Shown here in pieces: positions 15,091 to 22,733 of a stretch of 25,408 bases of DNA (position 1 is its first letter; each line of letters opens with the position of its first letter). The notes under the pieces are model-generated. The model was not told the origin of the DNA. It made no database searches and saw only the letters and a program-made list of their open reading frames with translations. The stretch is from contig NZ_SVCB01000133.1 in the NCBI RefSeq assembly GCF_015058545.1, positions 1 through 25,408 on the forward strand, read 5' to 3'. The position numbers and the translations under genes were made by a program. Source of the DNA: Veillonella sp. (GTDB taxonomy: Bacteria > Bacillota > Negativicutes > Veillonellales > Veillonellaceae).

Positions 15091-16401
15091 TTATAAGCCC
15101 CACAAAGCTAAAAGCGGTTCATAGATAAAGTGTAAGAAGCTCCAAGCGCCGAGCCCGCACACAGCACCTACCAAAGCACCGTTAATGCGGATCCAGCTTA
15201 AATCATCTTCCACTTTCGATTCGATAAAGTAGATAAACTTCTCCGTGCTGAGGGATCCCAGTACCTGCCGTACAATGACGCCCAGTAATGCGTGACTGCG
15301 CATTAACACATAGCCGGCCATGTGCTGACACATATTTTCCAGTTTAGCTTCCAATTCCGGATTTTTACTGTAAACAGCCCACAATTCCTGCAAAGACTGT
15401 TCCAGAACATTAACGGGAGTCCCTTCTTCAAAGGTATCTTCCTTATCGGACATGTGAATTACATTATGAATGTACGGACACGCATAACTTTCCAAAATGG
15501 ATTCCCAGTCCTGTTCGTCAATCCAGCGTTGCCATACATCGTCGATAGCTTTGCCGACCGTGCTGTTATAAGCCAATTCCTGCAAAGGACCAAGCCACTG
15601 TTGCATCCACACCAGACGCTCCGTGCTGCCCGGCTGTTTCCAGCGCTCCAATATCATGTAGAGCTCACGCAACATGGCCATAGCCATATCGCGGGCATTG
15701 ATGATATCAAAAGTTTCCGAAGCGCCAATCAGAATGGCGGACAGAATATTTTCCTTACGGGCCTGAATCTCGCGATCAATCGTATTCGTAAGCCAGAACA
15801 AAACTTGCGGTTTATCGAGGGCTTCCTGCAAAAGCATGATGCCCTTAATAATCGTCGTTTCGTGCTTATTGGTTTTACAAACATCCGTTAAAAACTGCTG
15901 CAAAGGTCCCGTAATCGACTGGCGATGCAAGAAATAACGAAGCTTCTCAGCCCCCCAAGCAGCCCATTCCTTTTCACTGCGACTATGCCATACTACATGG
16001 AGCAAACTGCGCAAGGCCTTACGAATGTACTGGCGGCCCTTATCACTCTTGATATAACCGTCAATATAGGGAACGAATTTCACCGTCTTCAAGGCTCGCT
16101 GACACTGTTCCAACGTCAACAGACGCGTTTCAATGAGATTAACCAAACCGGAAATCATGCGTTCTTTATTGCGCGGAATGAGCGCCGTATGATACGGGAA
16201 GCCCAGCGGTTTACGGAACAACGCCGTCACGGCAAACCAGTCCGCCACGGAGCCGATAAGAGCCGATTGGACGAGCCAATATAAGGCATCATACCAAGTT
16301 GCGGTAATGTAGAACTGCCCCACAAAAACCAGAGCGTATAAAACGGCGGAGCCAGCTAATATGCGATTAGCCCATACGCGATACGGTACACCACCAATCA
16401 T
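15091..16401 (-). CDS. DUF445 family membrane protein (second of a tandem pair)
   Basis: 436 residues. Two N-terminal membrane segments (about residues 13-60) lead into the family hallmark ADWFAVTALFRKPLG followed by HTALIPRNKERM. A long, mainly helical cytosolic or periplasmic region follows, and the C-terminus has the returning motif RINGALVGAVCGLG and a final hydrophobic segment. The family's function is unknown; an envelope or cell-wall-related role is often suggested. The start codon overlaps the stop of the paralogue upstream (ATGA), with AGGAGGTG 7 bases before it, so the two are translationally coupled. Confidence 0.88.
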   Translation of the reverse strand: MIGGVPYRVWANRILAGSAVLYALVFVGQFYITATWYDALYWLVQSALIGSVADWFAVTALFRKPLGFPYHTALIPRNKERMISGLVNLIETRLLTLEQCQRALKTVKFVPYIDGYIKSDKGRQYIRKALRSLLHVVWHSRSEKEWAAWGAEKLRYFLHRQSITGPLQQFLTDVCKTNKHETTIIKGIMLLQEALDKPQVLFWLTNTIDREIQARKENILSAILIGASETFDIINARDMAMAMLRELYMILERWKQPGSTERLVWMQQWLGPLQELAYNSTVGKAIDDVWQRWIDEQDWESILESYACPYIHNVIHMSDKEDTFEEGTPVNVLEQSLQELWAVYSKNPELEAKLENMCQHMAGYVLMRSHALLGVIVRQVLGSLSTEKFIYFIESKVEDDLSWIRINGALVGAVCGLGAWSFLHFIYEPLLALWGL

Positions 16402-17633
16402 AAGCTAACACCTCCTTGCACGAGTTGCGCCGCCACATAGAAGAGACCGCCCAACACGGCACCTACCAAGGAGCCGTTAATACGAATCATCTGCAAATCA
16501 TGATATAACTTACCTTTGATTAAATCGGACAAGCGTTCCGGCGAATAGGAATTTAATTCCCGCACCACCGAAGTATCTACGAAGGGGCGTAATTTGCGAA
16601 GCAACGGAACCAGTTGATACAAAAGTAAACGTTCCAAGCTCTGCATTTTTGCCTTATCCTGCAACAAACTGCGTGCATAGGATTCCGCTTCTTCTTGCGC
16701 CCGTTTGAAAATCCCCTGCCAAGCTTTAGTATCACCGGCCATATCGACATCTTCCAAAGCATCCATAAGCCAGGTATTCTTTTTGTTTTCTATGTACGCA
16801 CGCCACTCTTTATTGCGCTCCAACTCAGACAAAAGCCAAAGCACTTTGTTGTACACATACTGCCCCATAGGGGAGTAAATCGATTCTTGAGAGCGTAAAA
16901 ACTCCGTTGCTTTACGCTGAATTAATTCAGCCACCCGTTCCGGTGAAAAACTGTCACTGCCGAGGGCCAACGCCAGCTCTCGCCAAAAGGAGTTTTCCGC
17001 ATAACGGCTCATCATCGCTGCCACGATGCCCGTAATATACGGCTGTATCCCTTCAGAACCAACAAGGCGTTGCGCCATGCGATTAAGGTAGAGCCACAAC
17101 GTCTCCGCCGTTTCATATTTCATCAAAAGATGACCAAAACGAATGAGGAGCGGTGCCACTTCCCAGTGTTCTACGCCCTGCTTAATAGCGCCCGTCACTT
17201 CCTTGCGAAGGGGCGCCCCGTCAAAGCGATTGCCTAACTGTGAGCCGACTTCTTCGATAAATTGATTCAATTGCTTACGCCCGTCATCACTCAAAAAGTA
17301 CATAAGAATGCGCTTCGGCAACTGTTCTTTTTTAATAATCGTATATACCGGCTGCACTCTGAGGAGTTCTTCTACCATCATATAGCGGGCCGTTTCTACC
17401 AAGCGAGCCTTACTGCGCGGTATGAGGGCCGTTTTATAGGAAATGCCTAAGGGCTTTTTAAATAATGCCGTCACCGCATACCAGTCGGCCAGACCGCCAA
17501 TCATGGCGGCGCCGCTTACATGTGTCAAAAAGCCGAATAAGGGCTCTTGGCGAAACGGATAGACGCCTAAAAATATAATCATCATACAAAACAATAAGCC
17601 GGTGGCAATCGGCCAATCCGTTCGTTGTTTCAT
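16398..17633 (-). CDS. DUF445 family membrane protein (first of a tandem pair)
   Basis: About 411 residues. I chose the ATG at 17633, with AAAGGA 6 bases upstream; the frame extends 15 codons further, but that extension lies in the tandem repeats described at 17645-17779. It has the same plan as its downstream neighbour: two N-terminal membrane segments, ADWYAVTALFKKPLG and KTALIPRSKARLVE, a long helical middle, and the C-terminal RINGSLVGAVLGG with a last membrane segment. The middle regions of the two differ widely, so the duplication is old or each copy has specialised. The pair may act as a heteromer; that is inference from coupling and paralogy. Confidence 0.88.
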   Translation of the reverse strand: MKQRTDWPIATGLLFCMMIIFLGVYPFRQEPLFGFLTHVSGAAMIGGLADWYAVTALFKKPLGISYKTALIPRSKARLVETARYMMVEELLRVQPVYTIIKKEQLPKRILMYFLSDDGRKQLNQFIEEVGSQLGNRFDGAPLRKEVTGAIKQGVEHWEVAPLLIRFGHLLMKYETAETLWLYLNRMAQRLVGSEGIQPYITGIVAAMMSRYAENSFWRELALALGSDSFSPERVAELIQRKATEFLRSQESIYSPMGQYVYNKVLWLLSELERNKEWRAYIENKKNTWLMDALEDVDMAGDTKAWQGIFKRAQEEAESYARSLLQDKAKMQSLERLLLYQLVPLLRKLRPFVDTSVVRELNSYSPERLSDLIKGKLYHDLQMIRINGSLVGAVLGGLFYVAAQLVQGGVSL

Positions 17634-17644
17634 ACTCAATCCTT

Positions 17645-17779
17645 TCGAACTATTCAATACTATACTCACCAAATTCAATCGAACTATTCAATACCAACTC
17701 AGTTAATTCAGCTGAGCCGATTAATACCATATGCTCTCACATCAATTGAATTATTCAATACCATACTCTTCTAATTCAA
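17645..17779 (-). repeat. Four 33-34-base tandem copies of the MBL gene's 3' end
   Basis: Units at 17746-17779, 17713-17745, 17679-17712 and 17645-17678. The first holds the final codons and stop of the MBL hydrolase gene (Glu-Leu-Glu-Glu-Tyr-Gly-Ile-Glu-stop). The farthest unit matches it at 28 of 34 positions and still reads E-F-G-E-Y-S-I-E-stop. The third unit has a one-base deletion and the second is the most diverged. The array fills the gap before the DUF445 gene, and no terminator is seen in it. Confidence 0.85.
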
Positions 17780-18458
17780 CGCTGTCGCCCGTATGTTTCG
17801 GACTCCAAACCGGCATATGTTCATACAAGGATTTAAAGTATAACGAAGGCTCCCAAACAGGACCGTGACGATGCATCGGTACAAATAATTTTGGCAAACG
17901 GCCTACGGCATGTAAAAACTCAAAAGCGCCCCATTCACGGGCTTCTTCCAAGCGATCATCAACCGGGAACATGGCAAGATCCGGCGTGATGCCGGCAATG
18001 CGCTTAAATTCCTTGGCCGCAAAATCGCGAGCAAAGTCGATATTTTCCGGCGTGTCACCAAGCCAATGCCACCAGTTCAAATCGCCGGCATGGAAAATCG
18101 TAGCATCACCGGTATCGATTAAGAAGGAGCCGCCTTCATCGGTGGAGCCGTACATGGTAACCTTAAGATCTTCAACGTACGTCGTATCCCCTACGGCCAT
18201 AACCGTAGTGCGTTCTTTCGGCATATCTTTATGTGGCACATCGGTATGCACGATGTAACGCGTTGTAGGACTGTTAAAATCCAAAATAGCCGGTGAATAA
18301 TGGTCACCATGCCAATGGGTCACGAAGAACCACAACACTTTACCGGCCTCTTGCGCTTTTTTCACAACCTGCGCTTCATCTTTCCAATAATCAAAGACAT
18401 AGCAGGTATCACCGGCATCAAGCATAAAACCGCTGTGTTCTAAATAATATAGTTTCAT
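17751..18458 (-). CDS. MBL-fold metallo-hydrolase
   Basis: 235 residues with the metallo-beta-lactamase fold. The zinc motif is THWHGDH (His48, His50, Asp52, His53). A further ligand lies in FHAGDLNWWHW and another in the C-terminal VPMHRHG. Small size and lack of added domains resemble the UlaG-like/L-ascorbate-lactonase and related hydrolases, but the substrate cannot be told. GAGGTG lies 6 bases before the ATG. It is upstream of the DUF445 pair, separated by the repeat array, and may share its transcript. Confidence 0.85.
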   Translation of the reverse strand: MKLYYLEHSGFMLDAGDTCYVFDYWKDEAQVVKKAQEAGKVLWFFVTHWHGDHYSPAILDFNSPTTRYIVHTDVPHKDMPKERTTVMAVGDTTYVEDLKVTMYGSTDEGGSFLIDTGDATIFHAGDLNWWHWLGDTPENIDFARDFAAKEFKRIAGITPDLAMFPVDDRLEEAREWGAFEFLHAVGRLPKLFVPMHRHGPVWEPSLYFKSLYEHMPVWSPKHTGDSVELEEYGIE

Positions 18459-18528
18459 AGTATCACCTCTACTTAAGAGTCATAGATTATGTAAAGTAAT
18501 ATTTCACAGCCTCAAATAGGAGCTCCGA

Positions 18529-18580
18529 AACATCGTATTGATAATATTATTGCTAACATCTTATTGATAATATTATTATT
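18529..18580. repeat. Two 26-base direct repeats upstream of the MBL gene
   Basis: Two adjacent 26-base copies (18529-18554 and 18555-18580) differ at only 3-4 positions. Each contains ATTGATAATATTATT, which itself has a dyad. They sit between a TATAAT box on the minus strand (18591-18596; no clear -35) and the MBL start codon, a position suiting a tandem operator. Slippage duplication in AT-rich DNA is the alternative. Confidence 0.65.
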
Positions 18581-18615
18581 GACAACTTCTATTATACCAT
18601 AAAACACAAGCTAAA

Positions 18616-18667
18616 AAACTCCGTTATCGTCAGAGTTTTTCAAAAAACTACTACAATAACGGAGTTT
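18616..18667 (-). terminator. pta terminator
   Basis: A 12-bp outer stem AAACTCCGTTAT/ATAACGGAGTTT encloses a smaller AGTTTTT/AAAAACT hairpin. On the minus strand GAGTTTTTTAG follows the outer arm. It begins about 25 bases past the pta stop codon. Confidence 0.8.
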
Positions 18668-18692
18668 ATTATTCATTCGCTATATGAAATTC

Positions 18693-19694
18693 TTATTCAA
18701 CACTTTCAGCTGCTGCAATAGCTACAACATCTACAATGTCGGTAGCGAAGCAACCGCGGGACAAGTCATGAATCGGAGCTGCCAAACCTTGAATCAATGG
18801 TCCAAGAGCGGTAGCGCCGGCAAAACGTTGTACCAATTTGTAACCGATGTTAGCTGCCTGAAGGTCAGGGAAAATCAAGATGTTAGCTTTACCGGCAACT
18901 TTGCTGCCTGGAGCTTTGCGTTCAGCAACAGATGGTTCGATGGAAGCATCAAGCTGTAATTCGCCGTCGAAGTCGAAATCTACATTGCGTTCTTTCAACA
19001 TTTCAACTGCTGCAACTACTTTATCTACTTCAGGAGAGGACGCAGAACCTTTAGTGGAGAAAGATAAGAAGGATACGCGAGGGTTAGTCATGTTACCAAC
19101 TTTGCGAGCTTTTTCTACGGAAGATTCCGCAATGTCAGCCAACTGTTCGGAAGTTGGGTTAGGAATAACGCCGCAATCGGAGAATATGAGCATACCGTCG
19201 TCACCATATTGTTTTTTGTCAGAGAAAACAAACATGGAGCTGGATACGGTTTTAAGACCAGGTTTAGTACCTACAACCTGTAAAGCGGCACGCAATACAT
19301 TAGCCGTAGGGCTGGCAGAACCGGCTACCATGCCGTCAACTACACCGAGGTGTACCAACATAGCGCCGAAGAACAAGCAATCGCCAAGCATAGTTGCTTT
19401 TGCTTTTTCAGGAGTCATACCTTTTTTAGCGCGTTTTTCTACGAAAATGTCAATCATTTCAGGTAAACGATCATAAGTTTCAGGGTTGATGATTTCAGCA
19501 CCTTCAACGTTGAAGCCTTCTTTTTGAGCCAAAGCTTTAACTTCTTCAGGGTTACCAACCAATACAGGGGTTGCAAAACCTTCTTTAAGAATTAATTCAG
19601 TAGCTTCTAATACACGAGCATCTTTGTATTCAGGTAATACAATTTTCTTGCCTAATGGTTTTACTTTTGCTTTTAAGTTTTGTACTAATTCCAC
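18693..19694 (-). CDS. pta: Phosphate acetyltransferase
   Basis: 333 residues, the usual length of the short Pta form. It interconverts acetyl-CoA and acetyl phosphate in the acetate pathway. Typical segments are KKIVLPEYKDARVLEA near the start, GDCLFFGAMLVHLGVVDGMVAGSASPTANVLR in two parts, and DGELQLDASIEPSVAERKAPGSKVAGKANILIFPDLQAANIGYKL towards the end, again in parts. The start is GTG with AGGAGG 8 bases upstream. Codon choice differs from neighbouring genes (more GCA/GCT, less GCC), which fits high expression. No ackA is adjacent. Confidence 0.95.
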   Translation of the reverse strand: MELVQNLKAKVKPLGKKIVLPEYKDARVLEATELILKEGFATPVLVGNPEEVKALAQKEGFNVEGAEIINPETYDRLPEMIDIFVEKRAKKGMTPEKAKATMLGDCLFFGAMLVHLGVVDGMVAGSASPTANVLRAALQVVGTKPGLKTVSSSMFVFSDKKQYGDDGMLIFSDCGVIPNPTSEQLADIAESSVEKARKVGNMTNPRVSFLSFSTKGSASSPEVDKVVAAVEMLKERNVDFDFDGELQLDASIEPSVAERKAPGSKVAGKANILIFPDLQAANIGYKLVQRFAGATALGPLIQGLAAPIHDLSRGCFATDIVDVVAIAAAESVE

Positions 19695-19751
19695 AATATC
19701 GTCCTCCTTGACTGTGAACGGTCCCCTTCAACGGACCTTTTATACTATTTT

Positions 19752-19760
19752 ATTATACCA
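19752..19760 (-). promoter_or_regulatory. Extended -10 promoter of pta
   Basis: On the minus strand TGGTATAAT has the TGn extension and a perfect -10; the -35 position is poor. The leader of about 50 bases includes a small GGTCC/GGACC hairpin before the binding site. Confidence 0.6.
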
Positions 19761-19789
19761 AATCTGCAACAGAGATTAAAGGGGCTCAT

Positions 19790-19819
19790 GTCATATTACT
19801 TTTTGTAAATTAATATGAC
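19790..19819. promoter_or_regulatory. Perfect 9-bp inverted repeat upstream of pta
   Basis: GTCATATTA and TAATATGAC, 12 bases apart, lie just upstream of the pta promoter. The position fits an activator or repressor site. No known consensus was recognised. Confidence 0.4.
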
Positions 19820-19869
19820 TTTTAGAGATAGGTCAATTGCTAATTTTACGCCACAATCGTCAGGAACCG

Positions 19870-19893
19870 ATTTTATCAGCTAGTTGATAAAAT
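19870..19893. promoter_or_regulatory. 24-base palindrome between pta and the bio operon
   Basis: ATTTTATCA-GCTAGT-TGATAAAAT, perfect 9-base arms with a 6-base centre. It lies in the long intergenic region (19695-20132), about 120 bases upstream of the bio -35. It has no adjacent T run in the sense of either neighbour, so it looks more like a protein site than a terminator. Confidence 0.4.
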
Positions 19894-20010
19894 TCACCCC
19901 GGTAGAACTATGTATGATTTTTAGCACAAACCCCGATATGACTTCATTTTCCTACATTTTTTCTATGATTTTTCTGAAAAAAATTATGTAAAAATTTCTT
20001 AAAATTCTCA

Positions 20011-20039
20011 TTTACAGTATACGTGGACTGGGGTATAAT
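20011..20039 (+). promoter_or_regulatory. Promoter of the membrane protein-bioW operon
   Basis: TTTACA (20011-20016), 17 bases, TATAAT (20034-20039). Transcription should start near 20046, next to the BirA-type operator. Confidence 0.82.
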
Positions 20040-20047
20040 ATTCTCAA

Positions 20048-20080
20048 ATGTTAATCATTTTATCCACCATAGGTTTACAT
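20048..20080 (+). promoter_or_regulatory. BirA-type operator of the bioW operon
   Basis: ATGTTAATC, a 15-base spacer, GGTTTACAT. The arms are complementary at 7 of 9 positions and follow the BirA box pattern. It lies just downstream of the predicted start of transcription. A further perfect right-hand half-site, GGTTAACAAT, is at 20084-20093. The spacer length equals that of the bioB operator. Confidence 0.7.
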
Positions 20081-20132
20081 AAGGGTTAACAATAGGTATT
20101 AGGGGTATTATTTTTAGAAAAGGGGTTTACGT

Positions 20133-20639
20133 ATGAAAAATTCTAACATTCGTTTCATTTGCGAAATCGCCATCTTGGCCGCCATGATTGGGATTACCGG
20201 CGCTATTAAATTACCGAATGTGATTCCCGGTATAGAATTCCAGCTATCCGCACCACTCGCCGTTGCCATCTGCTGTGTGTTCGGCTTTAAACGCTATATC
20301 ATTGCCGGTTGCTTAGCCAGTGCCATTTCCCTCATGTTGGGCACCCATAACTTATTAAATGTAGCGATTCAGATGCAATTCCGCGTTATTGCCGGGGCCG
20401 TTCTCTATTTAGGTCACCGAACCGTCTGGTCCCAGGTAATTGCCGGTCCGATTGCTTCTATTATTGCGCGCCTCACCTTGGGCCTCTTCTTCGGCAAATT
20501 AGCTATGGCTATGATTCTTATGGCCGTACCGGGCTATATTTTCACCGCCATCTTCTCACCGCTCTTAGTTAAAGTGTTGTCCCGCGTTCGTCGCTCTGTT
20601 CCGGCACTCTCCGGAGGTGACAAAGCTAATGCTTTATAG
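20133..20639 (+). CDS. Small membrane protein, possible transporter S component, of the bio operon
   Basis: 168 residues, about five or six membrane segments (for example IAILAAMIGITGAIKL, APLAVAICCVFGF, and AMILMAVPGYIFTAIF). AAAGGGG lies 7 bases before the ATG. It is the first gene behind a BirA-type operator, and bioW overlaps its last 11 bases, so a role in biotin or precursor supply is likely. Its size and hydrophobic plan fit the substrate-binding (S) component of an ECF transporter, but the sequence does not look like classical BioY, and no ECF ATPase genes are near. Import of pimelate, the substrate of BioW, is an attractive hypothesis. I cannot name the family with certainty. Confidence 0.7.
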   Translation: MKNSNIRFICEIAILAAMIGITGAIKLPNVIPGIEFQLSAPLAVAICCVFGFKRYIIAGCLASAISLMLGTHNLLNVAIQMQFRVIAGAVLYLGHRTVWSQVIAGPIASIIARLTLGLFFGKLAMAMILMAVPGYIFTAIFSPLLVKVLSRVRRSVPALSGGDKANAL

Positions 20640-21387
20640 TATTCGTATGCGCTCGGCCAAAGGTGGTGCCCATGAAAACGGGGGGCATCATATTTCCGGT
20701 GCCGAACGAATTTTAAGTAAAGAAGAGTTAGCGCAAACAGCCTCTGAACTCGTGACCAGAGCGTTAACCCACAGTAAAGGCTGTGCCGATTTTATCCGCA
20801 TCACCATCGATGCCATTGAAGATGACGCCATTCAATATAAGCCGGCTTTAGACGTAGCCATCACCAAAGCCGACTCCGTAGCGGAAGGTCTCGAGGAAGC
20901 ATACCGTCTCCTCGAAACCTCCGGCATTCATCGCGAAGCTATTCAAAAAGCGCTCCATACCCTCCGCAGTCAACCGGAAAACATGCGCGGTGCCTTAATC
21001 TGCAACGCCGAAACCGGCGAACGACTGGATGATTTAGGCCTGCGCGGTGTCCGTGTCAGCCGCATGGCCTTTGCCGAACCGGCTAAAGCTATCGCCCATT
21101 TTGAAAAAGAAGGTCACACCGGTGTTCACTTTGAAGAAGCGTTGGTTCTAGCCTCTAAAGTATTAGGTTATGAAGACATTCTCGGTGAATTCTGTGTATC
21201 CGACGATCCGGACTACGCCGTGGGGTATGTAAGTTACGGACACACCTATCACCGCTTAACGCCGGTCAAAGAATTAGGTGACCAGCGCGGCGGTCGCATC
21301 TTTTTTGTAAAACCCGACACCGACCTCGACTCCTTGCGCCATTACTTGGAAGAAACTACCGTTTTGGTAACAATTGAAACGATTTAG
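20629..21387 (+). CDS. bioW: 6-carboxyhexanoate-CoA ligase (pimeloyl-CoA synthetase)
   Basis: About 252 residues. It makes pimeloyl-CoA from pimelate, CoA and ATP, the entry to biotin synthesis in organisms that lack BioC/BioH. The start is ATG 20629 with GGAGGTG about 9-11 bases upstream; a GTG at 20617 overlaps that binding site and is less likely. The family N-terminus is plain: YSIRMRSAKGGAHENGGHHI followed by SGAERIL. Later segments include ALTHSKGCADFIRI and RGVRVSRMAFA. It overlaps the membrane-protein gene by 11 bases. A separate promoter for bioF overlaps its 3' end. Confidence 0.93.
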   Translation: MLYSIRMRSAKGGAHENGGHHISGAERILSKEELAQTASELVTRALTHSKGCADFIRITIDAIEDDAIQYKPALDVAITKADSVAEGLEEAYRLLETSGIHREAIQKALHTLRSQPENMRGALICNAETGERLDDLGLRGVRVSRMAFAEPAKAIAHFEKEGHTGVHFEEALVLASKVLGYEDILGEFCVSDDPDYAVGYVSYGHTYHRLTPVKELGDQRGGRIFFVKPDTDLDSLRHYLEETTVLVTIETI

Positions 21388-21403
21388 CAAATTTTGTTAT
21401 AAT
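21374..21403 (+). promoter_or_regulatory. Internal promoter for bioF
   Basis: TTGAAA (21374-21379), 18 bases, TATAAT (21398-21403). The -35 is inside the last codons of bioW. It would give bioF a transcript of its own with a leader of about 75 bases. Confidence 0.7.
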
Positions 21404-21429
21404 GAAGGTAGGAAATTTCAGAGAGATTA

Positions 21430-21471
21430 TTATAATTAAAAACGTTTTTTATCGTCGATTGTTAATTATAA
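21430..21471 (+). promoter_or_regulatory. 10-bp inverted repeat in the bioF leader
   Basis: TTATAATTAA and TTAATTATAA are perfect inverted arms 22 bases apart, ending 13 bases before the bioF ATG. The right arm overlaps ATTGTTAAT, close to the BirA half-site, so it could be a degenerate BirA operator or an RNA hairpin next to the ribosome binding site (GGGGAG). Confidence 0.45.
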
Positions 21472-21484
21472 GCGGGGAGTTACT

Positions 21485-22654
21485 ATGTTTAGAAAAGCTA
21501 TCTGGGAACAAATGAATCAAGAGCTGGAAGTGCTCAAAGAAGAACATCGTTTTCGTCAATGTGTCGCCTATACGCCTATCGATAGTACGCATATCGAATT
21601 GGACGGCAAAAAGTATTTAATGATGGCCTCCAACAATTATTTGGGCTTTACCCATAATACGGATGTCGTTGCAGCGGCTCAAAAAGCCATCGAAACTTAC
21701 GGTACCGGTTCCGGCGGTGCCCGCCTCACGTCCGGCACCAATCCAATGATTACGGAACTGGAAGAAGATTTAGCCTTCTTCAAAGGCACCACCAAAGCAT
21801 TGGTTTTCAACACAGGTTACATGGCCAATGTGGGCACCATTTCCGGTCTCATGAAACCGGGCGATCACATCCTCAGCGATGAATTAAATCACGCCAGCAT
21901 CATCGATGGTTGCCGTCTCAGCGGCGCCAACGTGCACGTATATCGTCACAGCGACATGAAACACTTAGACGAACTGCTTGCAAACTTGCCGTCAACGGGC
22001 AAACGACTCATTGTTACCGATGGCGTTTTCAGCATGGATGGTGATATTTGCCAGTTGCCGACCATAGTAAATCTCGCCAAAGAGCACGGTGCCTTGGTTA
22101 TGGTAGACGATGCCCATGCGACCGGCATTATCGGCGAAGGCAAAGGGGTTGCTCATCACTTTGGCTTAAGCGATGACGTAGATATTCAACTGGGCACGCT
22201 CAGTAAAGCCCTCGGCAGTGAAGGCGGTTACGTATGTGCCAACGAGGTCATCATCAATACCTTGATTAATCACGCCCGCAGCTTTATCTTCTCCACCGCT
22301 TTAGTGCCGGCCGCCGTAGGCGCTGCCAAAGCCGCTTTAGCACTTTTGGAAAAAGAACCGTATCACATTGCGCAGTTGCGCGCCAATGTGCATGATATGT
22401 CTAAATATTTAGAACGTCACAATATTCCGGTGGCTCACAATGCAATTCCAATCTTCCCTATCATTGTAGGGTCTGATGAAAAAGCCTTGAAAGTTCAGGA
22501 CAAGTTATTTGAAAAAGGCATTATCTTAACGGCCATTCGCCCACCAACCGTGGCGCCCGGCGAAAGTCGCCTACGCTTGACAGTAACCGCGGACCATACG
22601 AAAGAAGAATTATGGTATGTAGCCGATTGCTTGGGCGAAGCGTTGAAGGATTAA
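21485..22654 (+). CDS. bioF: 8-amino-7-oxononanoate synthase
   Basis: 389 residues, the normal length. This PLP enzyme joins pimeloyl-CoA and alanine to give 8-amino-7-oxononanoate (KAPA). Visible motifs are SNNYLGF near residue 50, GTGSGGARLTSGTNPMITEL (73-92), DELNHASIIDG (His136), VDDAHATGIIGEGKG (about 207-221) and GTLSKALGSEGG with Lys241 as the PLP-binding lysine. GGGGAG lies 5 bases before the ATG. The 2-amino-3-ketobutyrate ligase Kbl is a close relative; the position after bioW favours BioF. No bioA or bioD follows: a strong terminator ends the unit. Confidence 0.94.
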   Translation: MFRKAIWEQMNQELEVLKEEHRFRQCVAYTPIDSTHIELDGKKYLMMASNNYLGFTHNTDVVAAAQKAIETYGTGSGGARLTSGTNPMITELEEDLAFFKGTTKALVFNTGYMANVGTISGLMKPGDHILSDELNHASIIDGCRLSGANVHVYRHSDMKHLDELLANLPSTGKRLIVTDGVFSMDGDICQLPTIVNLAKEHGALVMVDDAHATGIIGEGKGVAHHFGLSDDVDIQLGTLSKALGSEGGYVCANEVIINTLINHARSFIFSTALVPAAVGAAKAALALLEKEPYHIAQLRANVHDMSKYLERHNIPVAHNAIPIFPIIVGSDEKALKVQDKLFEKGIILTAIRPPTVAPGESRLRLTVTADHTKEELWYVADCLGEALKD

Positions 22655-22682
22655 ATCAGCTAATTCTTAGCTCCAAAAAAGC

Positions 22683-22714
22683 AGAGGATGTAACGCATAT
22701 GCGTTACATCCTCT
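22683..22714. terminator. Bidirectional terminator, bioF and phosphatase
   Basis: A perfect 32-base palindrome: arms AGAGGATGTAACGCAT/ATGCGTTACATCCTCT. TTTTGAT follows on the plus strand and CTTTTTTGG on the minus strand. It lies between two convergent genes, 29 bases after bioF and 20 bases after the phosphatase stop. Confidence 0.9.
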
Positions 22715-22733
22715 TTTGATTTATACTGCTATT

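Noticed and set aside
17634..17678. 15-residue N-terminal extension of the first DUF445 protein
   Set aside because: It is encoded by the last unit of the repeat array, and a good ribosome binding site precedes the internal ATG at 17633.
21485..22654. bioF as a 2-amino-3-ketobutyrate CoA ligase (kbl)
   Set aside because: The families are similar, but the gene follows bioW and no threonine dehydrogenase is nearby, so BioF is the better call.
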